The notes beneath the pieces were generated by a model. It did not search any database. It was given only the letters and a program-made list of their open reading frames with translations, and was not told the DNA's origin. Positions 7,821 to 14,823 of a DNA stretch of 15,972 bases are shown here, piece by piece (position 1 is the stretch's first letter; each line of letters starts with the position of its first letter). Source of the stretch: Caldifarciminota bacterium (GTDB lineage Bacteria > WOR-3 > Hydrothermia > WGAB01). The stretch spans positions 1 to 15,972 of the forward strand of contig WGAB01000237.1 of NCBI GenBank assembly GCA_015489295.1. The letters are read 5' to 3'. The position numbers were made by a program, and so were the translations under genes.

Positions 7821-9176
7821 ATGCTCATCCAGGGAGGATCCGTGGCCCTGCCGGGCGCACGCCAACCCGAACCCCGGGACCTCCGGATCCAGGACGGCAA
7901 AATCACGGAAATCGCAGAACACCTGGAACCCCTGCCCGGCGAAGAGGTACTGGATGCCACCGGCCGGTGGATCTTTCCGGGCGGCATTGACCCCCATGTG
8001 CACTTTGACACCCCCGGCTACACCCACCGCGAAGACTTCTGGCACGCCAGCCGGGCGGCCGCCGCGGGCGGCATCACCACCGTGATAGACATGCCCTGCA
8101 CCTCGGTGCCGCCGGTCACGAGCCGCGCCAACCTGGAGGCCAAACTGGAGGCTGTGGCCGACCAGTCAGTAATAGACTTCGGGTTCCACGGCGGCGTCTC
8201 CGGCAAGACCTTTGAAGAACGGTTCCCCCACAACCTCCACGAACTCCGCGAGGCTGGCGTCTTCGGCATCAAAACCTACCTCATCTCGGGCATGGAGACC
8301 TTTCCGCGGGTCACCCTGTTCCAGCTGGAACGCATCCTGGAGGTGGCCCGCGACCTGGGCCTCGTGGTGCTGCTCCACGCTGAAGACTGCGACTATGTTT
8401 CCTCGGCCACGGCCTATTTTCGGGAAATCGGCGACGGGCCGTGGTACTTTTACCGATCGCGGCCCGAAACTGCGGAACTGCTGGCCATCCAGGCGGCCGT
8501 GGCCCTGGCCCGCCGCCGGCGGGCACCCCTGCACATCGTGCATGTGGGCACGGCCGAGGCCGTGGAGATCATCAAAACCGCCGAAACCGTCACCTGCGAA
8601 ACCGCTCCCCACTACCTGGCCTTCGGCCTGGAAGACCTGCAGCAGATCGGCGCGCCCCTGAAGACCACGCCGCCGGTGAAACCCTCGGCCAACCGCTGGG
8701 GCCTGTGGTACCACCTGGCCCGGGGGAACATCCTGTATGTGGCCTCCGACCACGCTCCGGCCCCGGCCGAGGAAAAGAACACGCCGTCCTTCTGGCAGGC
8801 CTATTCCGGCATCCCGGGAGTGCAAACCCTGTTCCCCTATCTCTTGTCCGAGGGGCTCCTGGCCGGCCGGCTCAGCCTGAGCCGGTTCCTGGAGGCCATC
8901 GCCGAAGGCGCCGCCCGCCGCTTCGGCCTGGACCATCGCAAGGGCAGCCTGGAGGTGGGCAAGGACGCCGACCTCGTGATCGTCAACCCCGAGGCCACCT
9001 GGACCCTCCAGGTGGACACCTCCTTCTATTCCAAGGGCAAGATCACGCCCTTTGAGGGCATGACCTTCCGGGGGAAAATTGAAAAAACCCTGGTCCGGGG
9101 CCGGGTGGTCTATGACCACCAACAGGGCATCGTGGCCCCCTCCGGCTGGGGTGAGTTCCTGAGGAGAGCCCCATGA
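7821..9176 (+). CDS. hydA: Allantoinase/hydantoinase-like cyclic amidohydrolase
   Basis: A 451-residue amidohydrolase-superfamily enzyme expected to open a cyclic ureide or hydantoin-type ring using two metal ions. The full metal set is visible: DPHVHF (His59, His61), the carbamylated lysine in GIKTYL (Lys151), LLHAED (His186), HIVHVGT (His238, His241) and SDHAP (Asp310). DMPCTSVPP and SGIPGVQT resemble allantoinases more than dihydropyrimidinases, and the length fits allantoinase. The substrate cannot be fixed from sequence. The start is the ATG at 7821, chosen over a GTG at 7812 that lies within the ribosome site. It is the first gene of an operon with ssnA, a preA-like gene and ygeY, which favours a purine or urate breakdown intermediate. 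Its stop overlaps the ssnA start as ATGA. Confidence 0.9.
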   Translation: MLIQGGSVALPGARQPEPRDLRIQDGKITEIAEHLEPLPGEEVLDATGRWIFPGGIDPHVHFDTPGYTHREDFWHASRAAAAGGITTVIDMPCTSVPPVTSRANLEAKLEAVADQSVIDFGFHGGVSGKTFEERFPHNLHELREAGVFGIKTYLISGMETFPRVTLFQLERILEVARDLGLVVLLHAEDCDYVSSATAYFREIGDGPWYFYRSRPETAELLAIQAAVALARRRRAPLHIVHVGTAEAVEIIKTAETVTCETAPHYLAFGLEDLQQIGAPLKTTPPVKPSANRWGLWYHLARGNILYVASDHAPAPAEEKNTPSFWQAYSGIPGVQTLFPYLLSEGLLAGRLSLSRFLEAIAEGAARRFGLDHRKGSLEVGKDADLVIVNPEATWTLQVDTSFYSKGKITPFEGMTFRGKIEKTLVRGRVVYDHQQGIVAPSGWGEFLRRAP

Positions 9177-10471
9177 AACTGCTGATCGGACCCGGCTGGG
9201 TCACCAACGGCACCGATGTGTTCATTGAAAACGGCGGCATCGTGATGGACAACGGCCGCATTGAGGCCGTGGGACGGTTTGAAGACCTCCGCGATCCCCA
9301 TGCCGACTGGATTCCCACCCACGGCCGCCTGATCCTGCCCGGCTTCCTCGTGGCCCACCACCACCTGTACTCGGCGCTGGCGCCCGGCATCTCGCCGCTC
9401 GGCCCCACCCCCAATTTCCGCAAGATCCTGGAAAACCTGTGGTGGCCCCTGGACCGGGCCCTGGACGCGGAAACCGTGTACGCCTCGGCCCTGCACGGCC
9501 TGATGGACGCCCTGCGGCACGGGGTCACCCTGGTGTTTGACCACCATGCCTCCATGGGCTTCATCCGCGGGAGCCTGCAGCAGGTGGCCCGGGCCTTTGA
9601 GGAAACCGGCGTGCGTGGCCTTCTCGCCTTTGAGGTGTCCGACCGCGCCGGTGCTGCCACCCTGGAAGACCAGATTCGGGAGAACCTGGACTTCTGGGAG
9701 CGCCACCGAAACCATCCCCGGCTCCGTGGCATCTTCGGCCTGCACGCCAACTTCACCCTGAGCGAGGATACCCTGCACCGCATCCGCGAAGCCCTGCCGC
9801 CGGACCTGGGCATCCATATCCACTGCGGCGAAGACCGGGAAGACCTGGACTACGCGCTCCGCCTGGGCTACCAGGGTCTCGTGGACCGGCTGCACCGCTA
9901 CGGCCTCCTGGAGGCGCCCTCGCTCCTGGCCCATTGCATCCACCTCACCGACCGCGATTACGACCTCCTCGGCACCCTGGACACCGTGTGGGTGGTATCC
10001 AATCCCGAGTCCAACGCCAATAACCAGGTGGGCCGTATGGACCGCCGGCGGATCCGCACCTATCTTCTGGGCACCGACGGCATGTCGGGCGATATGGTGG
10101 CCACGCTGCGGTCGCACTACCTGCTGGGCCGGGGCAAGGACGAGGACTTCAATGAACTGCACCGCACCTTCTTTGAACACCGCTACGCCGCACAGCAGGT
10201 GTTCTTCCCCGACGCCGCACCGCCGTTCCACCCGGGCAGCCGGGCCGACATCGCGGTGCTGGAGTACCAGCCCGTCACGCCCCTGCGCCCGGACAACCTG
10301 CTGGGCCACCTGATCTTTGGAGCCCGCACCGCCCGGGCATTTCTTACCATCGTGGACGGCCGGGTGCGGTACCATGCCGGCGAGTTCCCCCATCTGAACG
10401 CCGACGAGGCCCGGGAACGCATCCGGGCTGCCGCACGAAAACTCTGGGAGAGGTACTATGGCCAAACTTGA
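9173..10471 (+). CDS. ssnA: SsnA-family aminohydrolase
   Basis: A 432-residue amidohydrolase-superfamily protein of the SsnA type. Metal ligands are visible: AHHHLYS (His62-64), HIHCGED (His215, His217), AHCIHL (His254) and GTDGM (Asp302). The stretches ILENLWWPLDRAL, FDHHAS and VSNPESNANNQVG are characteristic of SsnA rather than of the related guanine or chlorohydrolase deaminases. SsnA is a marker of genomes with selenium-dependent molybdenum hydroxylases, and its family has been linked to anaerobic purine/urate breakdown in gut bacteria. Its exact reaction is not something I can assign here. GAGGAGAG (9161-9168) is a strong ribosome site. It overlaps hydA by 4 bases and the preA-like gene by 14 bases. 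Confidence 0.93.
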   Translation: MKLLIGPGWVTNGTDVFIENGGIVMDNGRIEAVGRFEDLRDPHADWIPTHGRLILPGFLVAHHHLYSALAPGISPLGPTPNFRKILENLWWPLDRALDAETVYASALHGLMDALRHGVTLVFDHHASMGFIRGSLQQVARAFEETGVRGLLAFEVSDRAGAATLEDQIRENLDFWERHRNHPRLRGIFGLHANFTLSEDTLHRIREALPPDLGIHIHCGEDREDLDYALRLGYQGLVDRLHRYGLLEAPSLLAHCIHLTDRDYDLLGTLDTVWVVSNPESNANNQVGRMDRRRIRTYLLGTDGMSGDMVATLRSHYLLGRGKDEDFNELHRTFFEHRYAAQQVFFPDAAPPFHPGSRADIAVLEYQPVTPLRPDNLLGHLIFGARTARAFLTIVDGRVRYHAGEFPHLNADEARERIRAAARKLWERYYGQT

Positions 10472-11561
10472 AGTCACCGTGAGCGGAATCCGGTTCCGGA
10501 ACCCGGTGCTCACCGCCGCCGGCCCCAATGTGCTCAACGCCCACATGATGCTCCAGGCCGTGGAAGGGGGCGTGGGCGGCGTGGTGTCCAAAACGGTTTC
10601 GGTGAAACCCGCGCACGACCGGCGGCCCACCATCCGCCGGGCCGTGTGCCGCAGCATGATGAACGCCGAAACCTGGGCCGAGGAGCCCGTGGAGAAGTTT
10701 CTGGAATACTACCACGAGGTGAAGAAGACCGGCGTGCCCCTGATCGTGTCCATGGGCTATACGCCCGACGACCTCAAAACCCTGGGGCCCCTGATTGAAC
10801 GCGAGGCCCAGCCCGACGGCTTTGAGTTCTCTACCCACTACCTGGGCAAGGATGTGGAGCCGCTGGTGGAATCCGCCAAAGCCCTGCGCTACAGCGTAGA
10901 AGCCCCTATCTGGATGAAGATCTCGCCCAACTTTCCCGACATCCAGGAGGTGGCCCGCCGGGTGGCCCCCTATGTGGACGGCTTCGTGGCCACCAACTCC
11001 TTCGGGCCGGTGCTGGACTTTGATCCCGAAAACCCGGAACCCCGGCTGGGCTCGGCCTACGGCCAGGGATGGCTCTCGGGCCCGGCGATCCTGCCCATTT
11101 CCCTGCGGGTGGTGTACGAGGTGGTGTCGGTGCAGGACAAGCCTGTGATCGGCGTGGGCGGCATTGAGCGCGGCACCGACGCCATCAAGTACTTCATGGT
11201 GGGCGCCTCGGCGGTGGCCGTGTGCACCGCCGCGCTGAAGCACGGGCCCCAGGTCTATGGAAAAATCGCCCGCGAGATCAACGACTGGCTGGACCGCCAC
11301 GGCTATGCCTCCGTGGAGGAGGTGCGGAACCTGTACCGCGAGCGCCTGCGGGAACGCCGGGGGTACGAGGGCATCCCCGTGATCCGGGTGGACGATGACC
11401 TGTGCACCGGCTGCACGGCCTGCGTGCGGAACTGCGTGGAACGTGCACTCTACATGAAGGGCGACAAGGCCCGGGTGGTGGACGACCTCTGCATCGGCTG
11501 CGGCTACTGCATGGACTTCTGCCCGGAGGGCGCCCTCTCGCTGCAGGAGCGGCAACCATGA
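10458..11561 (+). CDS. PreA-like dihydroorotate-dehydrogenase-fold protein with two 4Fe-4S motifs
   Basis: A 367-residue flavoprotein-type protein. Residues 1-300 form a class 1B dihydroorotate dehydrogenase / PreA FMN barrel: GIRFRNPVLTAAGP near the start, MKISPN, GWLSGPAILPISLRV, and the FMN-phosphate segment GVGGIERGTDAIKYFMVGAS. The C-terminus is a bacterial two-cluster ferredoxin domain, with Cys316, 319, 322, 326 (CTGCTACVRNC) and Cys345, 348, 351, 355 (CIGCGYCMDFC). PreA is the catalytic and Fe-S subunit of NAD-dependent dihydropyrimidine dehydrogenase and works with PreT. No PreT is present here. Where PreA carries its catalytic Cys-Pro-His loop, this protein has FEFSTHYLG (122-130) and is about ten residues shorter, so dihydropyrimidine chemistry is doubtful. 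GGGAGAGG (10446-10453) is a good ribosome site. Overlaps are 14 bases with ssnA and ATGA with ygeY. Confidence 0.88.
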   Translation: MAKLEVTVSGIRFRNPVLTAAGPNVLNAHMMLQAVEGGVGGVVSKTVSVKPAHDRRPTIRRAVCRSMMNAETWAEEPVEKFLEYYHEVKKTGVPLIVSMGYTPDDLKTLGPLIEREAQPDGFEFSTHYLGKDVEPLVESAKALRYSVEAPIWMKISPNFPDIQEVARRVAPYVDGFVATNSFGPVLDFDPENPEPRLGSAYGQGWLSGPAILPISLRVVYEVVSVQDKPVIGVGGIERGTDAIKYFMVGASAVAVCTAALKHGPQVYGKIAREINDWLDRHGYASVEEVRNLYRERLRERRGYEGIPVIRVDDDLCTGCTACVRNCVERALYMKGDKARVVDDLCIGCGYCMDFCPEGALSLQERQP

Positions 11562-12757
11562 TCCACGCCCCGGAGATCCTGCAACAGGCCGAAAAACGGC
11601 GCGACGAGGTGGCCCAGATCCTCAGCCGGATCGTGCAGATCCCCTCCCTGAGCGGCGAAGAGGAGGCCGTGATCCAGGCCCTGAAGGAACTCGTGGAGCC
11701 CTATGCCGACGAGGTTCGGATCGACGGCCTCGGCAACCTGCTGGCCCGCATCGGCTCCGGCCCCAAGGTCCTGGCCTTTGACGCCCACATTGATGTGGTG
11801 GATGTGGGCGACGAGCGCCAGTGGTCGGTGCCGCCCTTCGGCGGCCTGATCCGGGACGGCAAGGTGTGGGGCCGGGGCTCGGTGGACCAGAAGGGCGGCG
11901 CCGCAGCCATGGTCACCGCCCTGCGGATTCTGCGCGACCTCGCGTACCAGGGCCCCTTTGCCGTGTACTTCACCTTCACCATCATGGAGGAGGACAGCGA
12001 CGGCCAGTGCTGGCTCTATCTGATAGAGGAAGAGGGGTTCCGGCCCGATTTCGTGGTCATCACCGAACCCACAAACCTGGGCGTGTACCGGGGCCACCGG
12101 GGCCGGATGGAGTTTGACCTGTACTTCCAGGGCCGGTCGGCCCACGCCTCGGAGCCCGAACGCGGCGACAACGCCCTGCTCAAGGCGGCGAAGGCGGCCC
12201 TGGCCGTGGCCGAACTGCACCATCGCCTGCGGTCGGACCCCTTCCTGGGCAAGGGCAGCGTGGCGCCCACCCTGATCCGATCGTCGTCGCCGTCGCTCTG
12301 TGCGATTCCGGATCAGTGCCACCTGCACCTGGACCGTCGCCTCACCTGGGGCGAAGACAAAGAGTCGGCGCTCCAGGAACTCCGAGAGATTTTGCCCCCG
12401 GGCACGGAGATCGTAATCCCGGTGTACGACCGGCCCAGCTACCGCGGCACCCGCTTCGCCCGGGAAAAGTACTACCCCACCTGGAAACTGCCGGAAACCC
12501 ATCCCCTGGTCCAGGCCGGGCGCGAGGCCTACGAAGACCTCTTCGGCGAGCCTGCCCGCATCGGTCGCTGGACCTTTTCCACCAACGGCGTGGCCATCGC
12601 GGGCCGGCACGGCATCCCCACCATCGGCTTCGGTCCGGGCAACGAGGAACTGGCCCACGCGCCCGACGAGGCTGTGCCCATTGACCACCTGGTCAAGGCC
12701 ACGGCCTTCTACGCCTGGTTCCCCTTCGTGCTGGAACGGTGGCAGAGCAAAATCTGA
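11558..12757 (+). CDS. ygeY: YgeY-family M20 metallohydrolase
   Basis: A 399-residue M20/ArgE/DapE-type zinc hydrolase of the YgeY selenium-metabolism-linked family. Visible residues: FDAHIDVV (His77, Asp79), RGSVDQKGG (Asp110, bridging metal ligand), MEEDSDG (Glu144-145, general base and ligand), ITEPTN (Glu170), GRSAHASEPERGDNA in the lid domain, and AHAPDE (His367). These enzymes cleave amide or carbamoyl-type bonds of small molecules; in the purine gene set YgeY is thought to process a ring-opened intermediate. The substrate here is unproven. AGGAG (11545-11549) lies 8 bases before the ATG, and the ATG overlaps the preceding stop as ATGA. An open frame continues upstream to 11402 but only as an out-of-frame reading of the ferredoxin domain. 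Confidence 0.93.
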   Translation: MIHAPEILQQAEKRRDEVAQILSRIVQIPSLSGEEEAVIQALKELVEPYADEVRIDGLGNLLARIGSGPKVLAFDAHIDVVDVGDERQWSVPPFGGLIRDGKVWGRGSVDQKGGAAAMVTALRILRDLAYQGPFAVYFTFTIMEEDSDGQCWLYLIEEEGFRPDFVVITEPTNLGVYRGHRGRMEFDLYFQGRSAHASEPERGDNALLKAAKAALAVAELHHRLRSDPFLGKGSVAPTLIRSSSPSLCAIPDQCHLHLDRRLTWGEDKESALQELREILPPGTEIVIPVYDRPSYRGTRFAREKYYPTWKLPETHPLVQAGREAYEDLFGEPARIGRWTFSTNGVAIAGRHGIPTIGFGPGNEELAHAPDEAVPIDHLVKATAFYAWFPFVLERWQSKI

Positions 12758-13290
12758 GGGATCTCCACCAGGGTTTTCTGGCTGCCCTGGCGGAATTGGC
12801 CCGCAGGAGCCGGAGGATCCCGGTGGTGGTTGGCCTGGGAAGCAACCAGGGGGCACGGGAAATCCACCTAAGCCAGGCCCTTCTGTACCTGCGCAATGTC
12901 CTGGTGAACCTCCGCGTGGGGCCGTGGCTGGAAACCCCTCCCTGGGGCCCGGTCCCCCAGGCCCCCTTCCTCAACACCGTGGCCCTCGGGTACACCCTGA
13001 GGTCGCCCTGGGAGTTGCTCTTTTATTTTCAGCACATGGAACGCAAGGCCGGCAGAACAAAGGGGAAACGCTGGGGTCCCCGTCCGCTGGATCTGGATCT
13101 CATCTTTTACGGAACGCTGCACGTGAACAGCCCGGGATTGATTCTCCCCCACCCCCGCTATTTGGAAAGGGAATTCGTGGTCAGCCCTCTACGGGTCCTG
13201 CTGGAACAGCTGGGCTTCAGGCCGCCGGGTTCCCCGGAGGATCAGGAAGCCGCCTCGGGCTCCAGCACCCCGGCCTCCCGGCCCATTTGA
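12739..13290 (+). CDS. folK: HPPK, 6-hydroxymethyl-dihydropterin pyrophosphokinase
   Basis: Transfers pyrophosphate from ATP to 6-hydroxymethyl-dihydropterin in folate synthesis. Visible motifs are VGLGSNQG (31-38), FLNTVALG, RWGPRPLDLDLIFYG (111-125, with metal-binding Asp118 and Asp120) and PHPRYLERxFVxxPL (137-151). From the GTG at 12739 it has 183 residues and overlaps ygeY by 19 bases. The first 28 residues precede the normal start of the HPPK fold. GTG codons at 12823 or 12826, just behind GGAGGA (12812-12817), give a protein starting right at the GLGSN strand and are a serious alternative. The last 49 bases overlap the convergent rrf2-type gene, so no terminator fits between them. No other folate gene is nearby; it may ride on the catabolic operon. 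Confidence 0.9.
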   Translation: MAEQNLRDLHQGFLAALAELARRSRRIPVVVGLGSNQGAREIHLSQALLYLRNVLVNLRVGPWLETPPWGPVPQAPFLNTVALGYTLRSPWELLFYFQHMERKAGRTKGKRWGPRPLDLDLIFYGTLHVNSPGLILPHPRYLEREFVVSPLRVLLEQLGFRPPGSPEDQEAASGSSTPASRPI

Positions 13291-13691
13291 ACCAGATCGG
13301 CCAGGGTGGTCTGCTGAAGGATCTCCATCAGGCTGGCCTGAAGTTTCTCAAACAGGAGGCGTGCCACACACTTTTGCTGCCAATCGCATCCCTCTTCGCT
13401 CAGAGGATCCAGGCATTTGGCCAGCACCGTGGGTCCCTCCAGCGTCTCAAACACCTCCAGCAGCGTGATCTCCTCGGCCGGCCGGGCCAGGGCGTAGCCG
13501 CCGCCGGGTCCACGGATACTGCGGATCAAGCCTGCCCGCCGGAGACTCACCAGGATCTGTTCCAAAAACTGGACCGGGATCTGCTCTGCCTCCGAGAGCT
13601 GGATCGCGGTCATCACCCCCCGGGGAGCAATCTCCGCCAGCCGCACCAGGGCCCGCACACCGTAGTCTATCCGAGAGGTCAGCCGAAGCAT
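13242..13691 (-). CDS. Rrf2-family regulator with a possible Fe-S cluster
   Basis: A 149-residue winged-helix transcription factor of the Rrf2/IscR/NsrR family. The DNA-binding part is clear (SRIDYGVRALVRLAE, IPVQFLEQILVSLRRAGLI, then the wing GPGGGYALARP at 61-71). Three cysteines follow in the sensory loop, Cys93, Cys102 and Cys108 (CX8CX5C), the region where IscR and NsrR bind [2Fe-2S] or [4Fe-4S] clusters, although the first gap is longer than in IscR. It probably senses Fe-S status, redox state or nitric oxide; which one cannot be told. It is convergent with and overlaps folK by 49 bases. It may regulate itself or its neighbours; the nearby oxygen-sensitive Fe-S protein in the catabolic operon makes that operon a conceivable target. 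Confidence 0.92.
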   Translation of the reverse strand: MLRLTSRIDYGVRALVRLAEIAPRGVMTAIQLSEAEQIPVQFLEQILVSLRRAGLIRSIRGPGGGYALARPAEEITLLEVFETLEGPTVLAKCLDPLSEEGCDWQQKCVARLLFEKLQASLMEILQQTTLADLVQMGREAGVLEPEAAS

Positions 13692-13799
13692 ACACCTATT
13701 CTACAGCATTTTGGTCAATTTAGGGCCCGCAGGGCACCTTCCCTTCCGCTTCCCTCGGGCTTATCATAGCAATTCCTCGAGCCTCGGGGAGAGAAGACC
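13692..13799. promoter_or_regulatory. Intergenic region upstream of the Rrf2-type gene
   Basis: This AT-richer island holds possible -10 elements on both strands. On the minus strand TAGAAT (13703-13698) lies 6 bases before the Rrf2 ATG and TATGAT lies at 13768-13763. On the plus strand TATCAT lies at 13762-13767. None has a convincing -35. The patch around TTGACC (minus strand, 13718-13713) could be an operator for self-regulation. Low certainty throughout. Confidence 0.25.
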
Positions 13800-13955
13800 T
13801 TGAAGGAACACCGCCTACACCCTGCGACGTTTTCCCTCCTGCTGGGTGGGTTTGTGTTTCTCTCTTATCTCGACTACGCCTGGTGGAACGCAGCCCTCAG
13901 GCGTTTCGGCGGCGCAGGAGCTTCAGGTGGTCGGGCACCCGCTCAAGGATGGTAA
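13800..13955 (+). CDS. Possible small membrane protein
   Basis: A 51-residue frame opening with TTG behind GGGGAGAG and a plus-strand TATCAT (13762-13767). It has a basic start (KEHRLH), one hydrophobic segment (ATFSLLLGGFVFLSYLDY), then WWNAAL and an Arg/Gly-rich tail. The segment could span a membrane. The last 59 bases are antisense to the end of the FemAB-like gene, so the tail composition may be an artefact. No homologue is recognised. It may be chance, but it accounts for most of an otherwise empty 205-base gap. Confidence 0.3.
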   Translation: MKEHRLHPATFSLLLGGFVFLSYLDYAWWNAALRRFGGAGASGGRAPAQGW

Positions 13956-14823
13956 AGTAGCGGGAGGTGGCCCCGAAGTGCGCCTTCCACTGCAGAATCC
14001 CCTTCCTTCCCCGGGGCGTGGGGCCCAGGTTAAACAGGGGAATGCCCTCTTTACAGGCATCCTCCAGGGCCCGGTCCAGGATGAGGTGCACCGGGTTGAG
14101 GCTCAGCGCCTCGGGCTGGTACCCTTCCTGCCAGGCCAGGGCCATCCGGGCGTCCTTCAGGATCACCATGCCGGCCACGGCCTGGCCTTCGTGCCGGGCC
14201 AGGTAAAAGGTGGCGAGTTTCCTGGGGACCATGCGCCGGAAAATCTCTTGAAAGAGGCGCAGGGGCTTCCGGTGGATCCCCAGCCGGCGGATGGTTTTCA
14301 GGTAGAGGTGATAAAACACGGTAACCTGGCCCTCTGTGCGCACCTTTTCCACCTGTACTCCCTCCCGGCGGGCCTTCTTCAGGGCCTTTCTCAGGGAGCG
14401 GTGATAATTCTCGCGCACCTCACCGATGCCGCCCCGCGCATAGATCACCTGGGTTTCCGCATCCATTAGATCCATGCCGGGCACGGGTTCCAGGAGCCCG
14501 TGGAAATCCACGATCCGCACGAGGTCCCAGGCCCCAAAGATGGGGGTCATGCGAAAGGGGCCCGAGGCCCGGCGGTGCCGCGGTACCGGCCCTCCGTAGG
14601 TATCGTAGTCCAGGGAGTACACCCGGCGCAACGGCCAGAATCCCTTGAGGTGGAGAGGCATGTAGAACTCGTCGTGCACCAGGATCCGGATCCGGCCCCC
14701 GAGCGACACCTGGAGGGTTTCCAGCCATTCCGGGCGCTGGAACACCGTGGCCAGGGGGCTCCGTTCCACGGCCTTTTCGTAGTCTTCCCGGATGTCCTGT
14801 AGAGGAACCAGGAGTTCAGCCAC
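13897..14823 (-). CDS. FemAB/FemX-like GNAT-fold acyltransferase
   Basis: A 308-residue protein of the FemAB-like (Acetyltransf_6) type, a double GNAT fold. The N-terminal FQRPEWLETL (28-37) is typical of FemAB-like proteins, as are NYHRSLRKALKKARREG (139-155), RRLGIHRKP (179-187), GQAVAGMVILKD (213-224) and the late motif FNLGPTPRG...WKAHFGA (264-285). Classical FemX/FemAB add amino acids from tRNA to peptidoglycan precursors; other members act in exopolysaccharide or cell-surface modification. The substrate here is unknown and no cell-wall genes flank it. The start is a GTG with GAGGAGG just upstream. It overlaps the PUA gene by 8 bases, in a chain with sfsA. Confidence 0.88.
   Translation of the reverse strand: MAELLVPLQDIREDYEKAVERSPLATVFQRPEWLETLQVSLGGRIRILVHDEFYMPLHLKGFWPLRRVYSLDYDTYGGPVPRHRRASGPFRMTPIFGAWDLVRIVDFHGLLEPVPGMDLMDAETQVIYARGGIGEVRENYHRSLRKALKKARREGVQVEKVRTEGQVTVFYHLYLKTIRRLGIHRKPLRLFQEIFRRMVPRKLATFYLARHEGQAVAGMVILKDARMALAWQEGYQPEALSLNPVHLILDRALEDACKEGIPLFNLGPTPRGRKGILQWKAHFGATSRYFTILERVPDHLKLLRRRNA

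Noticed and set aside
6498..8045. 515-residue minus-strand open frame
   Set aside because: Antisense to mfd and hydA with shadow-like composition.
9110..10657. 515-residue minus-strand open frame
   Set aside because: Antisense to ssnA, which has all its metal ligands.
11504..12856. 450-residue minus-strand open frame
   Set aside because: Antisense to ygeY, which is motif-complete.
13721..13736. GCCC-GCA-GGGC hairpin as a terminator
   Set aside because: Stem of only four pairs and no T-run on either strand.
12681..13769. 362-residue plus-strand open frame
   Set aside because: Gly/Pro/Gln-rich out-of-frame reading of folK and antisense of the Rrf2 gene.
13846..14469. 207-residue plus-strand open frame
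   Set aside because: Antisense to the FemAB-like gene; no motif.
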